Positions 34,941 through 41,946 of a DNA stretch of 64,000 bases are shown here, piece by piece. The notes beneath the pieces were generated by a model. The model was not told the origin of the DNA, ran no database searches, and saw nothing but the letters and a program-made list of their open reading frames with translations. Source of the stretch: Streptomyces glaucescens (lineage in GTDB: Bacteria > Actinomycetota > Actinomycetes > Streptomycetales > Streptomycetaceae); the NCBI RefSeq assembly GCF_000761215.1, contig NZ_CP009438.1:5411501-5475500 (forward strand). Direction: 5' to 3'. The position numbers and the translations under genes were made by a program. How positions within the stretch are numbered: position 1 is the first letter of the stretch; the number at the start of each line of letters is the position of its first letter.

Positions 34941-35528
34941 ATGACCCGCGTGATCGCCGGCAAGGCCGGCGGACGCCGCCTGGCCGTCCCGCCAGGGACC
35001 GGCACCCGTCCCACCTCCGACCGCGCGCGCGAGGGCCTTTTCTCGACCTGGCAGTCCCTGCTCGGCGGCCCCCTGGAGGGCGAGCGGGTGCTCGACCTGT
35101 ACGCCGGGTCGGGCGCCGTCGGCCTGGAGGCCCTGTCGCGCGGCGCGGGCCACACCCTGCTGGTCGAGGCCGACGCCCGGGCCGCCCGGATCGTCCGGGA
35201 GAACGTGCGCAGCCTCGGCCTGCCCGGCGCCGAGGTCAGGGCGGGCAAAGCCGAGCAGATCATCCGTTCGGGCCCGCCGGAGCAGCCGTACGACATCGTC
35301 TTCCTGGACCCGCCGTACCGAGTCACAGATCACGATCTTCGCGAGATTCTGCTCACACTCCGCGCGGAGGGCTGGCTCGCGGAGGACGCCCTCGTCACCG
35401 TGGAGCGCAGCACCAGGGGCGGTGAATTCCGGTGGCCGGACGGCTTCGAGCCGCTGAGGGCCCGTCGCTACGGAGAGGGAACGTTTTGGTACGGTCGCGC
35501 CGCCGCCACGTGCGAAGACGCACCATGA
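34941..35528 (+). CDS. rsmD: 16S rRNA (guanine(966)-N(2))-methyltransferase
   Basis: A 195-residue class I SAM methyltransferase. N-terminal RVIAGKAGGRRLAVPPGTGTRPTSDRAREGLFSTW is diagnostic of RsmD; the SAM motif is VLDLYAGSGAVGLEALSRGA and the catalytic motif is DPPY. It methylates G966 of 16S rRNA. Its stop overlaps an ATG of coaD (ATGA at 35525), and the rsmD-coaD pairing is conserved in bacteria. Confidence 0.95.
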   Translation: MTRVIAGKAGGRRLAVPPGTGTRPTSDRAREGLFSTWQSLLGGPLEGERVLDLYAGSGAVGLEALSRGAGHTLLVEADARAARIVRENVRSLGLPGAEVRAGKAEQIIRSGPPEQPYDIVFLDPPYRVTDHDLREILLTLRAEGWLAEDALVTVERSTRGGEFRWPDGFEPLRARRYGEGTFWYGRAAATCEDAP

Positions 35529-35554
35529 CCGGACCGGAGAGCGAGGGATCTCAA

Positions 35555-36034
35555 GTGCGCCGTGCCGTCTGTCCCGGGTCGTTCGACCCGATCACCAACG
35601 GACACCTCGACATCATTGCCCGCGCCTCCCGCCTCTACGACGAGGTCTATGTCGCGGTCATGATCAACAAGTCCAAGAAGGGCCTGTTCGAGATCGACGA
35701 GCGGATCGATCTGATCCGCCAGGTCACCTCGGAGTACGCCAACGTCCGCGTCGAGGCCTTCCACGGCCTCCTCGTCGACTTCTGCAAGGAGCGGGACATC
35801 CCCGCCATCGTCAAGGGCCTGCGCGCCGTCAGCGACTTCGACTACGAGCTGCAGATGGCCCAGATGAACAACGGCCTCACCGGCGTCGAGACCCTCTTCG
35901 TGCCCACCAACCCCACCTACAGCTTCCTGTCGTCCTCCCTGGTCAAGGAGGTCGCGGCCTGGGGCGGGGACGTGTCCCACCTGGTGCCGCCGGAGGTGCT
36001 CGACGCACTCACCGGGCGGCTGCGCCAGGACTGA
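35555..36034 (+). CDS. coaD: Phosphopantetheine adenylyltransferase
   Basis: A 159-residue nucleotidyltransferase for the penultimate CoA step. N-terminal RRAVCPGSFDPITNGHLDII carries the T/HXGH motif; KGLRAVSDFDYELQMAQMN and PTNPTYSFLSSSLVKEVA are family signatures. The GTG at 35555 gives the standard N-terminus and has GAGGG upstream; the ATG at 35525 would add 10 residues and overlap rsmD. Confidence 0.95.
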   Translation: MRRAVCPGSFDPITNGHLDIIARASRLYDEVYVAVMINKSKKGLFEIDERIDLIRQVTSEYANVRVEAFHGLLVDFCKERDIPAIVKGLRAVSDFDYELQMAQMNNGLTGVETLFVPTNPTYSFLSSSLVKEVAAWGGDVSHLVPPEVLDALTGRLRQD

Positions 36035-36133
36035 GCCCCTGACGGGCCGTCACCCGGTGTCCACCAGGCGCCCCAGGGCCGTACAGTCGTCCCGTCCGTC
36101 TCCAACACAGCTGTAGAGAGTGGCGAGCACACG

Positions 36134-37189
36134 GTGGACGTGCAGAAGAAGCTCGACGAGATCGTCGCGGCGGTCTCCAGTGCCCGGTCGATGCCGATGT
36201 CGGCCTCGTGCGTGGTCAACCGCGCCGAACTGCTCTCGATGCTCGAAGAGGTGCGCGCGGCGCTGCCCGACTCGCTCGCCCAGGCGCAGGAACTCATCGG
36301 CGACCGCGAGCAGATGGTCGAGCAGGCCCGCCAGGAGGCCGAGCGGATCATCGCCGAGGCGCACGCCCAGCGCGGCTCGCTGGTCTCCGGCACCGAGGTC
36401 GCCCGCCGCTCCCAGGCGGAGGCCGACCGGATCCTCGCCGAGGCCCGCAAGGAGGCCGAGGAGATCCGCGCCGAGGCCGACGACTACGTCGACTCCAAGC
36501 TCGCCAACTTCGAGGTTGTCCTCACCAAGACCCTCGGCTCGGTCGGCCGCGGCCGCGAGAAGCTGCTGGGCACCGGCCCGGGCCTCGACGAGCACGGCTA
36601 CGCCGACGAGGACGCCCCCGAGCGCAGCCACGACCCGGAGACCCTGCGCCGCACCGCCGACGAGTACGTGGACGTCAAGCTCGGCGCCTTCGAGGCGGTC
36701 CTCGCCAAGACCCTGGAGGCCGTCGGGCGCGGCCGGCAGAAGCTGCACGGCCGGATCGCCAGCGACGACCTCGGCGCGCTCGCCGACGACACCAGCACTG
36801 TCCAGCACTCCAGCGACGCCGACTACCTGGCCGACCTCGCCGCGCTCGCGGAGCAGGACGCCCGCGCCGGGCAGCCCGCCCCGCCGCAGCAGCCGGAGCC
36901 GGCGTACGGCTACCAGCAGCAGCCCGACCCCTACGGCGGCTACCAGCAGGGGTACGCCCCCGAGGACCCGTACGGCTACCGGCAGCCCGACCCCTACGCC
37001 TACCAGGGCGGCTACGACCAGCAGGCCGCCTACGACCCGCAGCAGCCCGCCCAGCCCGTCCCGCCGCAGCCCGCGCAGCCCCCGCAGGCCCACCAGGGAT
37101 ACGCCCTGGACGAGACCAGCCTCTTCGACACCAGCATGATCAGCGCGGAGCAGCTGCGGGCGTACGAACAGGGGCGCGGCAACGGCTGA
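36134..37189 (+). CDS. DivIVA/SepIVA-like coiled-coil protein with internal duplication
   Basis: A 351-residue cytoplasmic coiled-coil protein. Residues 1-30 (VQKKLDEIVAAVSSARSMPMSASCVVNRAELL) are characteristic of an actinobacterial family related to SepIVA and the ATP-synthase b-like coiled coils. Two copies of a 33-residue module, EADDYVDSKLANFEVVLTKT and TADEYVDVKLGAFEAVLAKT, each followed by VGRGR-KL-G, lie in the middle. The C-terminal third is a Gln/Pro/Tyr-rich disordered tail ending in a conserved LDETSLFDTSMI motif. Probably a polar-growth or septum-linked scaffold; the role is inferred from family resemblance. Start GTG 36134. Confidence 0.85.
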   Translation: MDVQKKLDEIVAAVSSARSMPMSASCVVNRAELLSMLEEVRAALPDSLAQAQELIGDREQMVEQARQEAERIIAEAHAQRGSLVSGTEVARRSQAEADRILAEARKEAEEIRAEADDYVDSKLANFEVVLTKTLGSVGRGREKLLGTGPGLDEHGYADEDAPERSHDPETLRRTADEYVDVKLGAFEAVLAKTLEAVGRGRQKLHGRIASDDLGALADDTSTVQHSSDADYLADLAALAEQDARAGQPAPPQQPEPAYGYQQQPDPYGGYQQGYAPEDPYGYRQPDPYAYQGGYDQQAAYDPQQPAQPVPPQPAQPPQAHQGYALDETSLFDTSMISAEQLRAYEQGRGNG

Positions 37190-37318
37190 CCCCGCGGATT
37201 GGGCCGAGAGCGAAAGGTCAAGTATCCTGGCTCTTCGGTCGCGCGTACGTTCGCGATCAGCGCTGCCCGGGAACACCGAGGGCGGCGTCCGTCCGAGCTT
37301 GGAAGATCGAAAGCAGGA

Positions 37319-37963
37319 ATGGCCTCTCACGCCCGCCCAGACCACCGCAACCCTCTCGTGTTCGACACGCACGAGCTGGGGCGGCGTCCTGGCGCGCTGC
37401 AGCGCCTGACCCGCACGATCGACGCCCCCCGGGACCTCGGTCTCCAGGGAGTCATCGGAGTGCCGGAGGGCAAGCCGGTGGAGCTCGAACTCCGACTCGA
37501 GTCGGTCATGGAAGGTGTGCTCGTCACAGGCACCGCCCGTGCAACGGCCGAGGGGGAGTGCGTAAGGTGTCTGGAGCCGCTGGAGCAGGAGCTCGAAGCG
37601 GACTTCCAGGAGATGTTCTCGTACCCTGACGCCGACGACCGGGGCCGTGTCAAAGCGGAACCGGCCGACGACGCCGAGGACGACGAGGACAGGCTCTTCC
37701 TCGAGGACGGACTCTTCGACCTCGAACCTGTGCTGCGCGATGCGGTGGTGCTCGCACTGCCGATGCAGCCGGTGTGCCAGGAAGACTGCCCGGGCCTGTG
37801 CTCCCAGTGCGGGGCACGCCTCGCGGACGACCCGGACCACCACCATGACGCCGTCGACATCCGTTGGGCGGCATTGCAGGGAATCGCCGGTTCGCTCGAA
37901 TCCGGCGATAAGGACGAGATGAGCGGCGCCGAACCGGGCGTCGACGAGAAGCAGGAGAAGTAG
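37319..37963 (+). CDS. YceD/DUF177 protein
   Basis: A 214-residue DUF177 protein. Family motifs are PLVFDTHELGRRPGA, the Cys in TAEGECVRCLEPLEQELEADFQEMF, and the zinc-like CQEDCPGLCSQCG near the end. In many bacteria the gene sits directly before rpmF and is implicated in 23S rRNA or ribosome assembly (plant homologues act on 23S rRNA). Here it is 2 bp before the rpmF start, fitting one operon with rpmF, rnc and probably mutM. Confidence 0.9.
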   Translation: MASHARPDHRNPLVFDTHELGRRPGALQRLTRTIDAPRDLGLQGVIGVPEGKPVELELRLESVMEGVLVTGTARATAEGECVRCLEPLEQELEADFQEMFSYPDADDRGRVKAEPADDAEDDEDRLFLEDGLFDLEPVLRDAVVLALPMQPVCQEDCPGLCSQCGARLADDPDHHHDAVDIRWAALQGIAGSLESGDKDEMSGAEPGVDEKQEK

Positions 37964-37965
37964 CC

Positions 37966-38139
37966 GTGGCTGTTCCGAAGCGGAAGATGTCGCGCAGCAA
38001 CACGCGCCACCGCCGGTCGCAGTGGAAGGCTGCGGTCCCCACCCTGGTTGCGTGCGAGCGCTGCCACGAGCCCAAGCAGCAGCACATCGCGTGCCCGTCG
38101 TGCGGCACCTACAACAAGCGCCAGGTCCTCGAGGTCTGA
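37966..38139 (+). CDS. rpmF: 50S ribosomal protein L32 (zinc-ribbon type)
   Basis: A 57-residue L32 starting at GTG 37966 (MAVPKRKMSRSNTRHRRSQW). CERCHEP and CPSCGTYNKRQV provide four Cys for zinc. It sits 2 bp after the DUF177 gene and 19 bp before rnc, the conserved yceD-rpmF-rnc arrangement. It is too short to stand out as an ORF and is called from direct translation. Confidence 0.95.
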   Translation: MAVPKRKMSRSNTRHRRSQWKAAVPTLVACERCHEPKQQHIACPSCGTYNKRQVLEV

Positions 38140-38158
38140 GCGGCTGGTGAGAGGCACT

Positions 38159-38977
38159 GTGTCCACGCCGAAGAAGAACTCTGCGGACAACCAGGCCTCG
38201 TCCCACACGCTTCTGGAAGGGCGGCTCGGCTACAAGGTCGAGTCCGCCCTTCTGGTGCGAGCGCTGACCCACCGTTCCTACGCGTACGAGAACGGCGGTC
38301 TGCCGACGAACGAGCGGCTGGAGTTCCTGGGGGACTCCGTCCTCGGCCTCGTCGTCACGGACACGCTGTACCGCACCCACCCCGACCTGCCCGAAGGCCA
38401 GCTGGCCAAGCTGCGGGCCGCGGTGGTCAACTCGCGTGCGCTGGCGGAAGTGGGACGAACGCTGGACCTCGGCTCCTTCATCCGGCTCGGCCGGGGTGAA
38501 GAGGGCACGGGCGGCCGGGACAAGGCGTCCATCCTCGCCGACACCCTCGAAGCGGTGATCGGCGCCGTCTATCTCGACCAGGGCCTGGACTCGGCGGCGG
38601 AGCTGGTGCACCGCCTGTTCGACCCCCTGATCGAGAAGTCCTCCAACCTGGGCGCCGGCCTGGACTGGAAGACCTCGCTCCAGGAGCTGACCGCGACCGA
38701 GGGTCTCGGAGTCCCCGAGTACCTGGTCACGGAGACCGGCCCCGACCACGAGAAGACCTTCACTGCTGCCGCCCGCGTCGGAGGCGTCTCGTACGGCACC
38801 GGCACCGGCCGCAGCAAGAAGGAGGCCGAGCAGCAGGCCGCGGAGTCCGCCTGGCGGGCCATCCGCGCCGCCGCGGACGAGCGGGCCAAGGCCGCGGCCA
38901 TGGCGGCCGCGACCGCCGCCGACGCCGCTCCGGCCACGGAGGGCAGCGCGACCGACACCTCGTCGGCGACCGCCTGA
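38159..38977 (+). CDS. rnc: Ribonuclease III
   Basis: A 272-residue dsRNA endonuclease. The RNase III signature NERLEFLGDSVLGLVV has the metal-binding Glu/Asp, DTLEAVIGAVYLDQG the second pair; a dsRBD follows (WKTSLQELTATEGLG...GTGTGRSKKEAEQQAAESAW). A 35-residue Ala-rich tail ends the protein. In S. coelicolor this gene is absB, a global regulator of antibiotic production. Start GTG 38159 with GAGAGG 5 nt upstream. Confidence 0.96.
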   Translation: MSTPKKNSADNQASSHTLLEGRLGYKVESALLVRALTHRSYAYENGGLPTNERLEFLGDSVLGLVVTDTLYRTHPDLPEGQLAKLRAAVVNSRALAEVGRTLDLGSFIRLGRGEEGTGGRDKASILADTLEAVIGAVYLDQGLDSAAELVHRLFDPLIEKSSNLGAGLDWKTSLQELTATEGLGVPEYLVTETGPDHEKTFTAAARVGGVSYGTGTGRSKKEAEQQAAESAWRAIRAAADERAKAAAMAAATAADAAPATEGSATDTSSATA

Positions 38978-38996
38978 CCCACCCGACCGAACGCCT

Positions 38997-39014
38997 GCCC
39001 CGCCTTTCCGGGGC
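38997..39014 (+). terminator. Short hairpin after rnc
   Basis: GCCCCG and CGGGGC with a 6-nt CCTTTC loop, 20 bp after the rnc stop. It is weak, and read-through into mutM is likely. Confidence 0.4.
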
Positions 39015-39059
39015 GGGCGCTCGTTCCTTCCCCTCTCCTCAGCCACCACGGGGGTCCCC

Positions 39060-39920
39060 ATGCCCGAGCTGCCCGAGGTCGAGGTCGTCCGGCGCGGCCT
39101 GGAACGGTGGGTCGCCCACCGGACCGTCGCCGGCGCCGAGGTGCTGCACCCGCGCGCCGTACGCCGCCACACCGCGGGGCCCGACGACTTCGCGCACCGG
39201 CTGGAGGGCCACCGGATCGGCGTCCCCAGCCGGCGCGGCAAATACCTGTGGCTCCCCCTGGAGGACAGCGGCCAGGCCGTCCTCGCCCACCTCGGCATGA
39301 GCGGTCAGCTGCTCGTCCAGCCGCACGAGGCGCCCGACGAGAAGCACCTGCGCGTCCGTGTCCGGTTCACCGACGGGCTGGGCACCGAACTCCGCTTCGT
39401 CGACCAGCGCACCTTCGGCGGCCTGTCCCTGCACGACACCGGTCCCGGTGGCCTGCCCGACGTCATCGCGCACATCGCCCGCGACCCCCTCGATCCGCTG
39501 TTCGACGAGGAGGCCTTCCACCAGGCGCTGCGCCGCAAGCGCACCACCATCAAACGGGCCCTGCTCGACCAGTCGCTGATCAGCGGTGTCGGCAACATCT
39601 ACGCGGACGAGGCACTGTGGCGGGCCCGCCTGCACTACGACCGCCCGACCTCCACCTTCACCCGCCCCCGCAGCCGGGAGCTGCTGGGCCACGTCCGGGA
39701 CGTCATGAACGCGGCCCTCGCGGTCGGCGGCACCAGCTTCGACAGCCTCTACGTCAACGTCAACGGCGAGTCCGGCTACTTCGACCGCTCCCTGGATGCG
39801 TACGGCCGTGAAGGACAGCCCTGCAAGCGGTGCGGCACGCCGATGCGCCGCCGGCCCTGGATGAACCGCTCCAGCTACTACTGCCCGCGCTGCCAGCGCC
39901 CGCCGCGCATCTCGGCGTGA
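39060..39920 (+). CDS. mutM: Formamidopyrimidine-DNA glycosylase
   Basis: A 286-residue bifunctional glycosylase/AP lyase for oxidised purines such as 8-oxoG. MPELPEVEVVRRGLERW provides the catalytic Pro and Glu; the beta-clamp Lys is in RRGKYLWLPL; the H2TH region is LISGVGNIYADEALWRARLHYDRP; and the C-terminal zinc finger reads CKRCGTPMRRRPWMNRSSYYCPRCQ in two CxxC halves. Start ATG 39060. It converges with the HxlR gene, 9 bp from its stop codon. Confidence 0.96.
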   Translation: MPELPEVEVVRRGLERWVAHRTVAGAEVLHPRAVRRHTAGPDDFAHRLEGHRIGVPSRRGKYLWLPLEDSGQAVLAHLGMSGQLLVQPHEAPDEKHLRVRVRFTDGLGTELRFVDQRTFGGLSLHDTGPGGLPDVIAHIARDPLDPLFDEEAFHQALRRKRTTIKRALLDQSLISGVGNIYADEALWRARLHYDRPTSTFTRPRSRELLGHVRDVMNAALAVGGTSFDSLYVNVNGESGYFDRSLDAYGREGQPCKRCGTPMRRRPWMNRSSYYCPRCQRPPRISA

Positions 39921-39929
39921 GGAGGCGGG

Positions 39930-40334
39930 TCAGCGGGAGGCGCGTGCCGAGTCGTACCGCTCCCGAGCGGCCAGGACGTCGTCCATACGGCCCTCCACGA
40001 AGTGGATGAGGCTCATCAGGCGCTCGGTGACCGCACGGCCGAGGGGGGTCAGTTCGTAGTCGACCCGGGGCGGGTTGGTCGGCTGCGCCTCGCGGTGCAC
40101 CAGGCCGTCACGCTCCAGCGCGTGCAGCGTCTGGGACAGCATCTTCTCGCTCACCCCGTCGACCCGGCGGCGCAGCTCGTTGAACCGGAACGAACCCTCG
40201 TGCAGCGCCCCGAGCGTGAGCGCCCCCCAGCGCCCCGTGACGTGCTCCAGCGTCCCGCGCGACGGACACGCCCTGGAGAACACGTTGTACGGCAGCTCCT
40301 GCTCGGCGGCGGAGCACTCCTCGACCGTGGTCAT
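39930..40334 (-). CDS. HxlR-family transcriptional regulator
   Basis: A 134-residue HxlR-type winged-helix regulator: CPSRGTLEHVTGRWGALTLGALHEGSFRFNELRRRVDGVSEKMLSQTLHALERDGLV, then PRVDYELTPLGRAV. The single Cys (about residue 23) is at the position used for thiol or quinone sensing in some members. Its promoter region borders the attL site at 40398-40410, so the integrated element now lies directly upstream of it. The target is unknown. Confidence 0.9.
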   Translation of the reverse strand: MTTVEECSAAEQELPYNVFSRACPSRGTLEHVTGRWGALTLGALHEGSFRFNELRRRVDGVSEKMLSQTLHALERDGLVHREAQPTNPPRVDYELTPLGRAVTERLMSLIHFVEGRMDDVLAARERYDSARASR

Positions 40335-40397
40335 ACGGTCCAGCTTAGGCGATGACAGCGCAAACCGAGGGTGAGCGCTTACCGGCAGTCAGCGGGT

Positions 40398-40410
40398 TCA
40401 GTACCCGAAG
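40398..40410. other. attL core
   Basis: Left copy of the 13-bp core TCAGTACCCGAAG, 64 bp upstream of the HxlR start codon. In the empty chromosome it would continue the downstream side of the CAP-domain gene stop codon. Confidence 0.8.
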
Positions 40411-40426
40411 AAGTGAAGGGCCAGGG

Positions 40427-40470
40427 GCTCTGATCTGCGGCCGTGCAATCGATCAACGCTGCGACCTGCG
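40427..40470. repeat. Putative integrase arm-type repeats (left end)
   Basis: GCTCTGATCTGCG at 40427-40439 and GCTGCGACCTGCG at 40458-40470. Both match GCTCTGACCTGCG at 47318-47330 near attR (12/13 and 11/13). They flank the cores on the element side, as expected of arm sites for Int or Xis. Confidence 0.5.
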
Positions 40471-40571
40471 ACTTAGCTGTCGGTGGTTGTCAGCGTTGGT
40501 CGTCGCTGAGCGCCCTCGCACGGCCCAGAGGCGGCCCGAGCTTCGCGTGTCGCCTCCTCTGGGAAACGAGG

Positions 40572-40602
40572 TTGCCGACCTATCTCTTCATATGTAGAGT
40601 TA
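40572..40602 (+). promoter_or_regulatory. Promoter with overlapping 22-bp dyad for the PadR gene
   Basis: TTGCCG at 40572-40577 and TAGAGT at 40595-40600, spacing 17 bp. A 22-bp dyad (40581-40602, centre CATATG, arms CTCT/AGAG) overlaps spacer and -10. Transcription would begin at or next to the ATG at 40608, giving a leaderless mRNA. Autorepression by the PadR product is the simplest reading. Confidence 0.6.
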
Positions 40603-40607
40603 GGCGC

Positions 40608-40961
40608 ATGAGGAAGTTGTCCCGAGTTACACCGGCGACGCTCGATGTGCTCGGCGTGCTCGTCTCCTGCGAGGAGGACCTTCATGGGTTCGCCTTGGCC
40701 AAAGAGGCGGAGCGCCCGACCGGGAGCGTCTACGTGATTCTGTCGCGCCTGGAGGAGGCGGGCTGGGTCGAGAGTTATTGGGAAACTGAAAATACGGAGA
40801 ATCTCGGTAAGCCGCGGCGGCGCTTCTATCATCTGAGCTCTGACGGTCTTAGCGCAGCGCGTCTTCTGCTCGCCGAGCGGCGTCAGCAGGAATCGGCCAA
40901 GGATCGCACCTCGCGTTTCCCCATTCCGGGCCTGGGTCGGATTCTGGGGGTGGAGCGGTGA
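40608..40961 (+). CDS. PadR-family transcriptional regulator
   Basis: A 117-residue PadR-type winged-helix protein: VTPATLDVLGVLVSCEEDLHGFALAKEAERPTGSVYVILSRLEEAGWVES, then GKPRRRFYHLSSDGLSAARLLL. The N-terminal HTH and the wing with RRRFYHLS are typical. There is only a short C-terminal helix, as in the short PadR subfamily. The ATG at 40608 lies about 8 nt after a TAGAGT -10 with no room for a ribosome-binding site. It overlaps the next gene by 4 bp. Base composition is lower in GC than the chromosome around it. Confidence 0.85.
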   Translation: MRKLSRVTPATLDVLGVLVSCEEDLHGFALAKEAERPTGSVYVILSRLEEAGWVESYWETENTENLGKPRRRFYHLSSDGLSAARLLLAERRQQESAKDRTSRFPIPGLGRILGVER

Positions 40962-41500
40962 GTTCCTTTTGGGTGATCGTCTCCGTGGTTGTGGTCCCTG
41001 TGTTGCTCGCTGAGTTTAGTGAAGTCGCTCCGTGGTTGGCCCGTAAGGCGTTGCGAGGCGGCGCCAGGTTTATCGGTGATGCCGCCCTGGCTGAGCGCTA
41101 CGCCGAAGAATGGGTTGCCGCGCTCGAGGACACCCCTGGTAAGGTGACCAAGCTGGTCAAGGCCATGGGTGTCGTTGTTGGGGCGGTTCCTGCTCTCCAC
41201 TGGAACACTCGCGGCTATGCCTACCGGTGGCAGATCGTACGTTTGGTCGATGCCACTCTTTCCATAGTGGCTCCCTCCCTTGCCCGCCGCTGGCGTCTGA
41301 AGCGCCGGATGACCTTTACGTTCCATCCGGTGGGCTCGGAAGGTCAGGAATTCAGCATCAATCTGGGCGACCTCATGAGGGCTTTGGAGGAGGCTGAGGG
41401 GATCCGTGGAATCCTTCCCAGGAGCGTTGCTGTGAGGGAAGGCGTGACGGTGGATTTCCAGCGTAAGCGAATTTACTTGGGTGTCTATGAGCGCAACTAG
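40958..41500 (+). CDS. Element cargo protein with N-terminal membrane segment
   Basis: A 180-residue protein of unknown function. An N-terminal hydrophobic helix (FWVIVSVVVVPVLLAEF) is followed by a soluble part with EVAPWLARKALRGGARFIGDAALAERYAEEWVAALEDTPGKVTKLVKAMGVVVGAVPALHW, a pattern seen in proteins paired with short PadR regulators in Streptomyces. Start GTG 40958 overlaps the PadR stop. GC content at third positions is clearly below that of flanking genes (many T-ending codons), suggesting recent transfer. The PadR protein probably regulates it. Confidence 0.75.
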   Translation: MSSFWVIVSVVVVPVLLAEFSEVAPWLARKALRGGARFIGDAALAERYAEEWVAALEDTPGKVTKLVKAMGVVVGAVPALHWNTRGYAYRWQIVRLVDATLSIVAPSLARRWRLKRRMTFTFHPVGSEGQEFSINLGDLMRALEEAEGIRGILPRSVAVREGVTVDFQRKRIYLGVYERN

Positions 41501-41596
41501 TTGGCCGAATTGAGAGAACCCGTCACTGCTCATATGTGGTGGCGGGTTTTCCTGTTGGTTGTGAGAGTGGGCCATCGCGCCCTTTGTGGTGCCCAC

Positions 41597-41768
41597 GCGG
41601 TCGGCGTAGCGACTTTGGCCGGGAGCTGCTTTGGTGCGAGTGATCATGGCCCCGTAAGCTTCCGGCGCGTCGGGCAGTCTGTGGACCTGCCCGGTAAAGC
41701 ACGACGTTGGGGCCATGATCTTCGAGGCTCGCGCCAAAGTGGCTGGCTAAAGTCGTGGAGCCGACCGC
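41597..41768. repeat. Long imperfect inverted repeat
   Basis: Arms 41597-41653 and 41709-41768 share the ordered blocks GCGGTCGGC, CGACTTT, CTTTGG-GCGAG and GATCATGGCCCC with small gaps. The 55-nt loop contains its own stem CGGGCA/TGCCCG (41671-41676 with 41688-41693). Confidence 0.75.
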
Positions 41769-41823
41769 CCCAGCCACGACGTGTTCTGACCTCATGCCCT
41801 GTGTGCCTGCCTCATGGGCGGGA

Positions 41824-41885
41824 GCGGGCGGCCGGCGGTGCCGAGCGGGGCGGAGACATGAGCGCGGGCGCCGCCGGCCGCCCGC
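41824..41885. terminator. GC-rich hairpin next to the XRE gene end
   Basis: A perfect 15-bp inverted repeat GCGGGCGGCCGGCGG with its complement and a 32-nt loop, 62 bp beyond the stop of the XRE gene on the minus strand. Probably a terminator for one or both converging units. Confidence 0.5.
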
Positions 41886-41946
41886 GCCCGCCCGGAGGAG
41901 CGAAGCGACGACGGGTGCTTGATGAGGTAGAGAAACCTGTAACGGC

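Larger units (their letters stand above)
41501..41946. other. Structured non-coding region of the element
   Basis: About 445 bases with no supported gene. It holds a 172-bp imperfect inverted repeat (41597-41768) and a perfect 15-bp hairpin (41824-41838 with 41871-41885). Candidate roles are a replication origin for single- to double-strand conversion, a small RNA, or terminators for the converging genes. Confidence 0.6.

Noticed and set aside
41821..41890. CRISPR-like or multi-copy repeat
   Set aside because: Only a single GC-rich hairpin is present, with no regularly spaced repeats.
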